A stretch of DNA of 64,000 nt, from positions 909,266,742-909,330,741 of the forward strand of contig NC_064615.1 in NCBI RefSeq assembly GCF_023898315.1, read 5' to 3'. Made by a program: the position numbers and the translations under genes. This document shows positions 45,498 through 56,350 of the stretch, in pieces. Each line of letters opens with the position of its first letter. Position 1 is the first letter of the stretch. The notes beneath the pieces were generated by a model that did not search any database, was not told the origin of the DNA, and saw nothing but the letters and a program-made list of their open reading frames with translations. Origin of the DNA: Schistocerca nitens (taxonomy: Eukaryota > Arthropoda > Insecta > Orthoptera > Acrididae).

Positions 45498-45764
45498 CTT
45501 CAGCCTACGTATATCTCGCGAAAAGGGCATGAATAATTCACAAGGCCACTTACCACCAGTCGTACTTAACGCATACTCTTCGTGATTGTAAGAGTAAAAG
45601 TAAGTGGGGGGAGGGGGGAGGGGGGAGGGGGGGAGGGGGAGTTATGCAGTTGTACACGAGGCACCCTCCATCACAGGTCGTAAGGCGGCTTGCAGACTAC
45701 GCCAAAATTAGTTAAAAAACAGCCCTCGATCGCCCAGTTATTTATTAAAAATATGACCAGTTTC
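45498..45764. other. Spacer with G-rich tract
   Basis: Apart from the G-rich run at 45606-45640 I see no feature. Confidence 0.5.
45606..45640 (+). repeat. G-rich tract with G-quadruplex potential
   Basis: Six or more runs of 4-7 G separated by single A form a continuous purine tract. Such spacing meets the usual pattern for intramolecular G-quadruplexes. Run lengths may be unreliable in sequencing. Confidence 0.8.
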
Positions 45765-45775
45765 TGCCTCTGGTA

Positions 45776-45975
45776 CAAATAGTTCAAATGGCTCTAAGCG
45801 CTATGGGACTTAACATATGAGGTCATCAGTCCCCTAGACTTAGAACTACTTAAACCTGACTAACCTAAGGACGTCACACACATCCATACCCGAGGCAGGA
45901 TTCGAACCTGCGACCGTAGCAACAGCGCGGTTCTGGACTGAAGCGCCTAGAACCGCTCGGCCACAGCGGCCGGCC
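45776..45975 (-). mobile_element. tRNA-headed SINE with 11-bp TSD
   Basis: Minus-strand full copy with head complement gccggccgctgtggccgag. The flanks tgcctctggta (45765-45775) and tgcctctagta (45976-45986) form a target duplication with one mismatch, suggesting moderate age. Confidence 0.92.
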
Positions 45976-45986
45976 TGCCTCTAGTA

Positions 45987-47082
45987 GTAGGCAATCTTCG
46001 GATAATGAACCACCCAGTTCACAATGATGACGTTTGGAACAGTCGTGCTGACGTTTTGTTTATTAGGTTGTTATTGTATGACTCATAGTCAATTACTGAA
46101 ATATTAGATACAAAAATGAAGCACGTTTCCAACAACGAAAAATGGATAATACACAAAACTTAGATATTTTTGTAAATGACGTGCCAAAAATTAAATTTTA
46201 TAAAGCGTAATTAAGTTTATCGAACCTCAATTTAATAATAAAATATCTCAGAACTAGATGAAATATTCACTTGTCAGCTGGGGTTTTGTTGAACTAGGCC
46301 ACCCTAATTGATAAGTTAGAATTGTGTTACCGAAAACCAAGAAAGTCACCAATTAAACTGTATTTCCCACCAGTACAGCACTATAGCCTAGAGCCACAGT
46401 GTTCGGCGACTTGCACCAAGAAACTAGGCGTTTGACTGTCCTGTACTTCGTTTTTCGACTAGTTTGATGTTGTCCTCCACCTATTCTTATACTACACTTT
46501 TCTTATGAATACCGTTTCATCTCTGCTTGTTTTCACAGGTCGTCGTCGTCAGCACCAACCATTTAACATCCACTGTTCGATACACATTTCATCTAGACTT
46601 TTACATATATTATGGCCTTCAGTCACTCGTATCTGTGTTGCCTCTGCAATACTTGTATATCACGTACGAAATATCCATTAACTCGTCCTTTCGTTCTTTT
46701 CCTATCTCTTGCAATCCAATAATCTCGGTTCATCAGCCACCCATGCTCCTGGTAAAACGCTCCACTAACCTCCATTTCATTTTCTTTGGAGTCATAATTA
46801 CGTCTTCCAATGCAGTCTGTTCCCTGATTCACTTGTTTTCCTGTCTTGACCAAATAACCCTCACACCTTTCGTTTCTTAACTAAAGATATTTCACTTACG
46901 TATAAAGCAAAATAATGTATACATAACGCAAAAGTAATCGTTATTTAAATATTACTTTATATTTTTGCGTACCCAAGAATATAAGCTTTAGTGATTTTAG
47001 AAAGGACTACGATATTGAGATTTTAGTAAGTAATTGTGAAATTAGCCGCGACAGACTGAAACAATTATTCTGGATATAAGTA
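45987..47082. other. Unassigned stretch
   Basis: A 117-codon plus frame at 46527-46880 and a 76-codon minus frame at 46853-46623 overlap. The minus one has a basic, Arg/Asn-rich look that might be a LINE C-terminus, but I cannot match any block. Otherwise AT-rich. Confidence 0.35.
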
Positions 47083-47203
47083 TTTTTTCAAACTATATAT
47101 TAATTGTCAGTGTGCAAATGAGGCGAACCCTTACTAATTTGAGGGCTAATCCCTTCTCAGTCGCAGATGTTGAATTTTTCCCATTTTTATTAGCCTGAAG
47201 ATG
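47083..47203 (+). repeat. Direct repeat copy 1 (about 120 bp)
   Basis: Begins ttttttcaaactatatatta and ends ttattagcctgaagatg. The same sequence, with about ten differences and small indels, recurs at 48652-48773 in the same orientation. The flanks differ. It is not part of any element I recognise. Confidence 0.85.
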
Positions 47204-48020
47204 AATTCGCTGGCTCTCTCTGCTTTGTTTTATTATTGCTCGCGTAACAACTAATATATGAGATAAAATATGTTGCTACAAAAAGAGCCCCGAAATACCT
47301 TTTAGTGATGCTGTGCTGTGACTTTCTTTGGATCATTAATTTTCAACAAAACAAAATATATTATGTTCTTATTATTCTGGATCTGGCTTCCTATTAAAGG
47401 AACATTTTTTCGTTACTGTAACTCGCCAAAAAGTTCAACATATCTTCATTACATTACAGTTATTGAAAAGGTTAATGAAAATTATTTTGTTATCAATACT
47501 GATGTTACAGTACGCAATGATTGTTCAACATCAAAATTTTGCAGTGGATTTTTGTTAAGAGTAAAACACCAATAAGTACCACGACTAACACTAGAACATG
47601 AGACTATTATCATAGAAAAAGATGTTTTTACTATAATGTTTGCCAGACCAGAACTACGCACAGCAGGATTTCTTTTATGTTATGAAGGTAAATTACCTTT
47701 TTCCACTGTTAATAATATATTATCGGCAGCCCGCGTCCATCTGTAAAACAAATATAAAATCTGCTGCTCTGCTCTGCAATTCCGAAAGCTGAAAGGAATA
47801 ATTTTAATTTACTATTACCTGTCCGCTTCTTTGCGGTATAATTGGTTTCATTTAATGCAGTTTGAATGCGCCGTGGTAGCGTCTCGTTCGTTCGTAGCGC
47901 AGCTCTGCACCACGAGTAATATTTAAATAGCTGAAAATGTCTTAAAAGGATGGGATAAAATACCAGGCAAGCTTATTACAAATCATAATGCAATTTTTCA
48001 CTTAGTAACTCTATTCAAAA
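47204..48020. other. Unassigned stretch between direct repeats
   Basis: The 85-codon plus frame at 47318-47575 has no domain I recognise. AT-rich. Confidence 0.4.
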
Positions 48021-48032
48021 CATTTAAACACA

Positions 48033-48241
48033 GCCCGCATCTCGTGGTCGTGCGGTAGCGTTCTCGCTTCCCACGCCCGGGTTCCCGGGTTCGATTCCCG
48101 GCGGGGTCAGGGATTTTCTCTGCCTCGTGATGGTTGGGTGTTGTGTGCTGTCCTTAGGTTAGTTAGGTTTAAGTAGTTCTAAGTTCTAGGGGACTTATGA
48201 CCACAGCAGATGAGTCCCATAGTGCTCAGAGCCATTTGACC
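48033..48241 (+). mobile_element. SINE with tRNA-Gly-like head, 12-bp TSD
   Basis: The head (gcccgcatctcgtggtcgtg, then gcttcccacgcccggg and B-box gggttcgattccc) resembles tRNA-Gly with a CCC anticodon. The tail from gtccttaggttagttagg onward is that of the main family. The target duplication catttaaacaca is perfect at 48021-48032 and 48242-48253, so head and tail moved as one unit. Confidence 0.95.
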
Positions 48242-48651
48242 CATTTAAACACATTAAATTATTACACACCTTTACAATGAGTACGTAATGGCGTACGTCT
48301 CTCAATCAATGACAAAAGAACGCTACGCAAGCGTACAATATAACGTCACAGGCTCTTCCTACTCACGTAACTCCAAGAAGACGACAGAGAAATTCATGTT
48401 CGCTCACTACTATTTATACTTGTCACATATTCTCATCTTTGTTTGATATTTAATAAGCATCGTCTGTGGCGGTTTTAGTGCTCGCCGACACAGATATTAT
48501 CTTTAAAAAAATCTGTACATAATTCTATATAAGAGCAAAACACGACACATAATGCTTTCACTTTATTACATAAAGTTCACACAATCGTTGTCCACGCAAT
48601 TACAATTATTCAGTTCAATTATTCTTTTCTCCTTTTTTTACCACATTTAAG

Positions 48652-48773
48652 TTTTTTTTTCAAACTATATATTAATTGTCAGTGTACAAATGACAGGATC
48701 CCTTACTAATTTAAGGGCTTATCCCTTCTCAGTCGCAGATGTTGAATTTTTCCTATTTTTATTAGCCTGAAGG
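48652..48773 (+). repeat. Direct repeat copy 2 (about 120 bp)
   Basis: Partner of 47083-47203, with ctatatattaattgtcagtg and cagtcgcagatgttgaattt identical in both. The two copies are about 1.57 kb apart, with a SINE inserted in the intervening DNA. Confidence 0.85.
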
Positions 48774-51094
48774 TGCAGAAACACACTATATTCCCCCAAC
48801 TAATTTTAACGACGACTGTAACTGACAATGGGGCATGTAATCAAATTAGTTCCGATAACTACCGCTTAATAACACCACAAAGAGAAATTATTACGCTGCT
48901 TATTTCTTAATAAAAAGAAGGCTACGGATAGTACCGCAGTTAAATCAAGACACAAAGTCAAAAAAATAACGATATTTTAAATCGAAGCACTAATACATAG
49001 ACGTTGCTACATGTATGTATGGCATGAGGTGAAAATAAAACACATCCTTATACGGGACGTTACATCTGGTCACATACAACAATAGGTCACAGGGATTTGT
49101 TAACGGAGGAAATTTTATATCCATTACACAATCAAAATTAATATAAACTTTGATGTGAAAATTCCTTTGGTCTCAAGTTTTAAATGCTTTGAAGAAAGGG
49201 AAAGGTGACCTAAATATGACGCACAATCACAAAATTGGTATTTTTTAAAGAAAGAGAGTAACCATCCAGAAAAAGAAACTGTAAATGTCAGAGTATAAGC
49301 TGCTTTAAAATGACACTTTAATTCTTTAAAGTTAAAGTGTAGACGAGAAAAAATAAAAACAGTATCATTTTTTGCCTCAAAATCTTCAATATGATGCGGC
49401 TAGTCCAAAATATGATACATGTGTGCCATTGTTATCAGCACTGAAGATAGCTGAAGTCTTACAGACGATATAGAGAACACACAAAACGGTATGTATGCGT
49501 AACTGGAACTTTTGTGTGGGGGAGAGGAGGTGGGTGGGTAGGGTGACTATTTCTACGATATTAATGTCGTGAGGCGTACGTCAGAGTGGACTACAGAAAT
49601 GTCTCTTTCTTTTTCTTGTTTTTTAATACGTTGATGTCAACCAGCAATCGGTAAAAACTGTTTACAGTTACACTTAATACATTGACTCTAACAAAGAAGT
49701 AAGAAATATACAGAAGTGCATCATGCTTCTCTCTCTCTCACTCTAGAGCCAAAACTTGTAGCTCATTTTCCCGGAATTTTTGTATGGTAGATACCTACCT
49801 GTATTTATACGTATTCCTCTTTCCTCCTCGAAATTTAACGAAGAAATAATCTCCTTCACCTACGTGTGCTGGATCAGTCATTACAATAGCATCTGGTGTG
49901 TATTCTCCAAGGGGATCCGTGTCATACATACTGTCATCACTCTTCAAATAGATGTAGGGACCGAATCAGTCTCTTAAGTATCACTTCTTTTCGTGTTCTA
50001 AATTTGCTCACAGGCATAGCTTTTTGGCTCTCCTGCTTTTGGCCTATGCCATTTTTCACTGGAGGCTTTTCTTTTTTAGCAATGAGTTTACTGCTAGAGA
50101 AATGGTCTGCCGCAGTTGCGTTGCTGGAGAATGGGAATGAAGGCAACCCGCGACACACCGCAGTGTGGCTGGTGACTGGACAGTTGGTGACAGTGTATCA
50201 CTTTCGGGAATGTATGTAATTTTGGAATGGAGCGTGTCATATTTAAGGATCCTGTTGACTGCTGATAACAATCTGTATTTAACAGATGTGTCAATAATGA
50301 ATAACTCAGCAAATACAGCACAATTTTCTGTGTATTTCATAAAAAATTGGCAGATATATAGACAGTATTTGCGCAAGTGTGGCAAATGTTTTCCAACTGC
50401 GCACATTTATTTTCAGTCTGAAAGTACTGTCGTCGAAATTATATTTTAGCTCAAAAGTGATGTTTCTAATGAAAAACATATTATGACTAACTATTCCTAA
50501 CCAATAGCAGCATGACTAACAGTAGGAAGATTTATAACTGGTATTATTTTATTATGAATAGAGTGGGTGTATCTCTTTTTGGGAAGTTTTCACTGTATCA
50601 GCTTTAGGATATCTTGCCTTATAGTTCTTGAAAATCTGTTAGTGATAGCACTTTGAAGAGTATTTGCTACTGGATTTTTCCTCTGAGATACTTGTCCATC
50701 CAAGATGACATTCTGTCGTATGAGTGATAATAATAAATAGAATTATTTTCTTACCTTTTGGAACGAATGTCATATGCAATGAATTGCTGAGCGTATTACA
50801 CTACTTGTGCTAGAAGTTTAACTTCTTATACAGCTTTTCATCGTTCACCGTTTCCTTTCGGTGAAATCACTGGAATTTTAACGTCCAAGAGTTACTGGAA
50901 ACTAAAATGCTGAAAACTGGAATCATCTTCTCATAGTTGTCACATCTAGTTAATTTTTGCCGAAGTGGCTCAATTATATGATCAGAGTGACAAGCTAGTT
51001 TTTTCAGGCCAGTTCAAGCTTGGTACGGCTTGCGTAGACTTCTGAAAGAGATCATGATAGGAATACGTTACGAAAATGTGCTGTATCGGGTAAT
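48774..51094. other. Unassigned stretch (about 2.3 kb)
   Basis: Several overlapping frames at 49780-50449 on both strands have no recognised domain. The region is AT-rich and free of SINEs. Confidence 0.4.
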
Positions 51095-51429
51095 GAAACA
51101 TTTGTGTTGTTTAAGTACACCCGTGACGGACGGAGCAAGGAGGACGAAAAAGCAGACGAGCGATGACAGAAAGGCCTTTCCTGGCCAAGGGCAATCTGTT
51201 GGCATCAAACATAGGCCGCAATTTGAGGAAGTAATTTCTGAGGACGTACGCTCGCAGTGAAACATGGATTATGGGAAAACTGGAACAGAAGAGAATCGAA
51301 GCATTGGTGATGTGGTATTACAGAAGAATGTTAAAAATAATGTGTAGCGATAAGGTAAACAATGAGAAAGTTCTCCGCAAAATTGACGAATACATCAAAA
51401 ACACTGACAAGAAGAAGAGATAAGGTGAT

Positions 51430-54051
51430 GTCGTTGTTGTTATTGTTGTTGTCTTCAGTCCTGAGACTGGTTTGATACATCTCTCCACGCTATTCTATCC
51501 TGTGCAAGCTTCTTCATCTCCCAGTACTTACTGCAACCTACATCCTTCTGAATCTGCTTAGTGTATTCATCTCTTGGTCTCCCTCTACGATTTTTACCCT
51601 CCACGCTGCCCTCCAATGCTAAATTTGTGATACCTTGATGCCTCAGAACATGTCCTACCAACCGGTCCCTTCTTCTAGTCAAGTTGTGCCACAAACTCCT
51701 CTTCTCCCCAATTCTATTCAATACCCCCTCATTAGTTCTGTGATCTACCCATCTAATCTTCAGCATTCTTCTGTAGCACCACATTTCGAAAGCTTCTATT
51801 CTCTTCTTGTCCAAACTATTTATCGTCCATGTTTCACTTCCATACATGGCTACACTACATACAAATACTTTCAGACACGACTTCCTGACACTTAAAACTA
51901 TACTCGATGTTAACAAATTTTTCTTCTTCAGAAACGCTTTCCTTGCATTGCTAGTCTACATTTTATATCCTCTCTACTTCGACCATCATCAGTTATTTTG
52001 CTCCCCAAATAGCAAAACTCCTTTACTACTCATTTCCTAATCTAATTCCCTCAGCATCACCCGACTTAATTCGACTACATTCCATTATCCTCGTTTTGCT
52101 TTTGTTGATGTTCATCTTATATCCTCCTTTCAGGACACTGCCCATTCCGTTCAACTGCTCTTCCAAGTCCTTTGCTGTCTCTGACAGAATTACAATGTCA
52201 TCGGCGAACCTCAACGTTTTTATTTCTTCTCCATGGATTTTAATACCTACTCCAAATTTTTCTCTTGTTTCCTTTACTGCTTGCTCAATATACAGATTGA
52301 ATAACATCGGGGACATGCTACAATCCTGTCTCTCTCCCTTCCCAACCACTGCTTCCCTTTCATGCCCCTCGACTCTTATAACTGCCATCTGGTTTCTGTA
52401 CAAATTGTAAATAGCCTATCGCTCCCTGTATTTTACCCCTGCCACCTTTAGAATTTGAAAGAGAGTATTCCAGTCAACATTGTCAAAAGCTTTCTCTAAG
52501 TCCACAAATGCTAGAAATGTAGATTTGCCTTTCCTTAATCTATTTTCTAAGATAAGTCGTAGGGTCAGTATTGCCTCACGTGTTCCAACATTTCTGCGGA
52601 ATCCAAACTGATCTTCCCCGAGATCGGCTTCTACCAGTTTTTCCATTCGTCTGTAAAGAATTCGTGTTAGTATTTTGTAGCTGTGACTTATTAAACTGAT
52701 AGTTCGGTAATTTTCACATCTGTCAACACCACCTTTGCCGGCCGCGGTGGTCTCGCGGTTCTAGGCGCGCAGTCCGGAACCGTGCGACTGCTACGGTCGC
52801 AGGTTCGAATCCTGCCTCGGGCATGGATGTGTGTGATGTCCTTAGGTTAGTTAGGTTTAAGTAGTTCTAAGTTCTAGGGGACTAATGACCACAGCAGTTG
52901 AGTCCCATAGTGCTCAGAGCCATTTGAACCATTTTTTTGTCAACACCTTCTTTCTTTGGGATTGGAATTATTATATTCTTCTTGAAGTCTGAGGGTATTT
53001 CGCCTGTCTCATACATCTTGCTCACCAGATGGTAAAGTTTTGTCAGGACTGGCTCTCCCAAGGCCGTCAGTAGTACCAATAGAAGGTTGTCTAATCCCGG
53101 GGCCTTGTTTCGACTCAGGTTTTTCAATGCTCTGTCAAACTCTTCACGCAGTATCGTATCTCCCATTTCATCTTCATCTACATCCTCTTCCATTTGCATA
53201 ATATTGTCCTCAAGTACATCGCCCTTGTATAGACCCTCTATATACTCCTTCCACCTTTCTGCTTTCCCTTCTTTGCTTAGAACTGGTTTTCCATATGAGC
53301 TCTTGATATTCATACAAGTGGTTCTCTTTTCTCCAAAGATCTCTTTAATTTTCCTGTAGGCAGTATCTATATTACCCCTAGTGAGATAAGCCTCTACATC
53401 CTTACATTTGTCCTCTAGCCATCCCTGCTTAGTTATTTTGCACTTCCTGTCGATCTCATTTTTGAGTCGTTTGTATTCCCTTTTGCCTGCTTCATTTACT
53501 GCGTTTTTATATTTTCTCCTTTCATCAATTAAATTCAATATTTCTTCTGTTACCCAAGGATTTCTACTGGCCCTCGTCTTTTTACCTACTTGATCCTCTG
53601 CTGCCTTCACTATTTCATCCCTCATAGCTACCCTTCCTTTTTCTACTGTATTTCTTTCCCCCATTCCTGTCAATTGTTCCCTTATGCTCTCCCTGAAACT
53701 CTGTACAACCTCTGGTTCTTTCAGTTTATCCAGGTCCCATCTCCTTAAATTCCCACCTTTTTGCAGTTTCTTCAGTTTTAATCTACAGTTCATAACCAAT
53801 AGATTGTGGTCAGAGTCCACATTTGCCCCTGGTAATGTCTTACAATTTAAAACCTGGTTCCTAAATCTCTGTCTTACCATTATATAATCTATCTGATACC
53901 TTCTAGTATCTCCAGGATTCTTCCATGTATACAACCTTCTTTTATGATTCTTGAACCAAGTGTTAGCTATGATTAAGTTATGCTCTGTGTCAAATTCTAC
54001 CATACGGCGTCCTCTTTCATTTCTCTCCTTCAATCCATATTCACCAACTGT
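51430..54051 (-). mobile_element. Young RTE-type LINE with 6-bp TSD, carrying a SINE
   Basis: Minus-strand ORF2. The 433-codon frame 54183-52882 holds the endonuclease C-terminal half (FDTEHNLIIANTWFKNH, YQIDYIMVR, DSDHNLLVM), the linker and the start of RT (NKAPGLDNLLLVLLTALGEP, IIIPIPKK). After the SINE come DQFGFRRNVGTREA, LAFVDLEKAFDNVDW, MSPMLFNLYIEQAV, LRFADDIVILSE (FADD box) and the C-terminal block FVCSVAMYGSETW...WCYRRMLKIRW, GHVLRHQG and GRPRDEYT. The 3' tail is a CAACAACAATAAC-type tandem repeat. Target duplication ggtgat lies at 51424-51429 and 54052-54057. 5'-truncated inside the endonuclease; a few frame breaks. Confidence 0.95.
52736..52937 (+). mobile_element. tRNA-headed SINE inside young RTE LINE (gtggtct head variant)
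   Basis: The head is gccggccgcggtggtctcgc, B-box ggttcgaatcc near 52800, tail ending gagccatttgaaccattt. The LINE motif tgtcaacacc occurs on both sides (52721-52730 and 52938-52947), the core of a target duplication whose right part is slightly altered. It interrupts RT just after the IIIPIPKK region and is among the youngest insertions here. Confidence 0.93.
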
Positions 54052-54268
54052 GGTGATAGGACATTTGTTAAGACATGAGCGAAATATTTCCGTGGTACTA
54101 GAAGGAGCTGTAGAGAGTAAAAACAGTAGAGGAAGAAAGAGATTTGAATACATCGAACAAACAATTAACGAAGAAGGTTGCAATAGGTGCTCTGAGATGA
54201 AAAGATTGGCACAGGATAGGAATTCGTGGCTGGTCGCATAAACCAGTCAGAAGACTGGTGACTGAAAA

Positions 54269-54690
54269 AAATGTATACTACATATATTGAACAATTGTAA
54301 GTGAGGATAAACACTATGGCAAGTATTTACCATCGAATGACTGCTACAAATATTGAATGATTGCTCAAACAACGAGATTCCCGTAGGGTGTTTTTCCTGG
54401 GTTACACTAGACACACTCGTTATAAGCTTGTCAACAGCAAACTTGAGGAAGAATCAGCATTTACCGCCTTCTGAGATAAGCTGTAGGCAGTACGTGGGCA
54501 GTCAGACAGCGTCCTCGGCCCTCTGCCATCGCGACGCCGTCCCCAGCAGAGAGTGGACCAGGCGGCAGCATTGGCAGGACATAGGGAATGCTACCATCTC
54601 GGAGCATCAGCGATTAATGACACATCTCGACTCTTCCAAGGATCCACTAGAGTAGCACACTGTGTCAAAGTATCCTGTTCCGAGGGCTGA
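54269..54690. other. Unassigned stretch
   Basis: A 100-codon plus frame at 54353-54655 has no recognised motif. Confidence 0.4.
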
Positions 54691-54703
54691 AACCGGAACT
54701 GCT

Positions 54704-54904
54704 GCCGGTCTTGTTGGCCGAGCGGTTCTGGACACTTCAGTCCGGAACCGCGCGACTACTACGCTCGCAGGTTCTAATCCTGCCTCGGGCGTGGATGTGC
54801 GTGATGTCCTTAGGTTAGTTAGGTTTAAGTAGTTCTAAGTTCTAGGGGACTGATGACCTCAGATGTTAAGTCACATAGTGCTCAGAGCCATTTGAACGAT
54901 TTTG
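54704..54904 (+). mobile_element. tRNA-headed SINE with 13-bp TSD
   Basis: The head is gccggtcttgttggccgagc; the B-box is altered to ggttctaatcc. The tail is complete. The target duplication aaccggaactgct is perfect at 54691-54703 and 54905-54917. Confidence 0.95.
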
Positions 54905-54917
54905 AACCGGAACTGCT

Positions 54918-55470
54918 ACATAGCAAAGTGTTCTTCTGCCCTTCTTTTCTGTTCCATAGTTCACTCTCATTGTATCGACTATTGCAGGTTTTCCAGCCAA
55001 TGGGATGGGATGTTATGTTTCAAAGCCATGGTTTGTAGATCTCTGTATAGTGAAAGTATAACCAGTTTTCTGGTGGTCGCCATTCTCGTTCAGTGACTGC
55101 GTGAGTAATAGAGAACATTGAAACTAGGGTCCAGGACGGTCTTATTATCAGAGACAGAGGTCTACAACTGAGTCACACGACGAATTCTACTCTAAACAAG
55201 GAAAAGATAAATGTTCCCACACAGATAGGTCTGCACTCGAAACCGATTGAATGGCGGCTACGGATCTCAGACTGCAGCCAGGCATAGCCACCACCACCAC
55301 TGCCACCACCGTGGTGGCTGCAATGATAGCGACAGGGTCAGAATAATAGAGGCGATAACTGTCAATGTATGCAGGTCACGGATTCGAGAAGACCAGCGGT
55401 CATCGGGAATGAGTGAGCTGACGGATGGGGTGGGCACCAGTCTTCCGTTATTAACTAACGTTGCAGTAAT
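54918..55470. other. Unassigned stretch with short CCA-rich patch
   Basis: A small trinucleotide-like patch (gccaccaccaccactgccac) lies near 55288. It encodes His/His or Trp-rich frames purely by composition. Nothing else recognised before the LTR arm. Confidence 0.45.
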
Positions 55471-56350
55471 TGTAAGTAGACTGTTTATATGTTCGCATGT
55501 TAGCAGCGCTATAGACTGCATTAATATCGCTGACAGCGCTCTGCACCCTAGGCAAGAGAATCTGTGGTTGGACGGACTAGCAGTTAGCGAGCGGACGGCT
55601 TGGACATGTGTCCTTCGTGGAGATTAAGTGGTGGTACGACATGCATCTTACAGTGAGGATGGATGAAGTTGGTAATGTTTGGGTAGTGGAATTATTGATA
55701 ACTATATAATTTTTGGAACTGGATGTCGCATGAATAAGGTAAAATCTGGTATATACATTGTTTTCTCTTCAACAAAATCTTTCTTTTGCTAACCATATGC
55801 CTCCTAGTAGTTAGAATCTTTTTATTTAGCTCGCTGTAGTTGCTGCTTGCTGTAATTGCTGTAGTTCGTGTTACGAAGATTTTCTGTGAGGTAAGTGACT
55901 TAGGAAAAGTATGGGTTATTTTTAGGATATCTTTCAATTGAGGCCCATTCTTTTGTGTTAATTATTTGAAGCCCTCTCGTCATTGTATAGCAGCCAGATT
56001 GCGTTGTGCTTGTATATTGTGGGTAATAAACGGATAGGTTAAGTCTGAGTTGTCTTTGTCAGAAAAAATTCTGTAGGTCAGTGCTGAAATGATAAAAATA
56101 GCCGGCCGGAGTGGCCGAGCGGTTAAAGGCGCTACAGTCTGCAACCGCACGACCGCTACGGTCGCAGGTTCGAATCCTGCCTCGGGCATGGATGTGTGTG
56201 ATGTCCTTAGGTTAGTTAGGTTTAAGTAGTTCTAAGTTCTAGGGGACTTATGACCACAGCAGTTGAGTCCCATAGTGCTCAGAGCCATTTTTTTTTTTTG
56301 ATAAAAATAAGTGAAGGGACAGTAGCAGCAAGAAGTTTCACCAGTGCTAA
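55471..56350 (+). mobile_element. LTR arm, plus orientation, with SINE inside
   Basis: The arm begins tgtaagtagactgtttata and runs through ggcaagagaatctgtggttg, ctttcttttgctaacc and gtgaggtaagtgacttagg, ending near cagtgctaac. The same sequence in opposite orientation forms 57735-58445, and a more distant relative is the solo LTR at 37704-38409. A SINE at 56101-56298 lies within it. By eye the two arms differ at many positions, so the element is old. Fossil. Confidence 0.7.
56101..56298 (+). mobile_element. tRNA-headed SINE inside LTR arm
   Basis: The head is gccggccggagtggccgagc with gttaaagg, B-box ggttcgaatcc near 56167; the tail ends gagccatt plus a T-run. The target duplication tgataaaaata is at 56090-56100 and 56299-56309. 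It is younger than the LTR. Confidence 0.95.

Larger units (their letters stand above)
51095..54268 (+). mobile_element. Older RTE-type LINE, split by the younger LINE
   Basis: Plus-strand C-terminal ORF2 sequence occupies 51095-51429 and resumes at 54052-54268. The first part has a decayed LGSKITKDG block, then ETWIMGKLEQKRIEA and YYRRMLKI. The second begins VIGHLLRHERN, runs through EGAVESKNSRGRKRFEYI and MKRLAQDR, and ends near aaccagtcagaagactggtg, the same 3' end as the LINE at 2300-3330. The break falls between RRRDK and VIGHLLRH, so the two parts are one copy interrupted by insertion. RT is missing; 5'-truncated and old. Confidence 0.88.

Noticed and set aside
3468-56298. Many tRNA-like sequences with A and B boxes that could be called tRNA genes
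   Set aside because: Each is followed by the same non-tRNA tail and bounded by target duplications, so they are SINE heads. The acceptor stems do not close as in genuine tRNAs.
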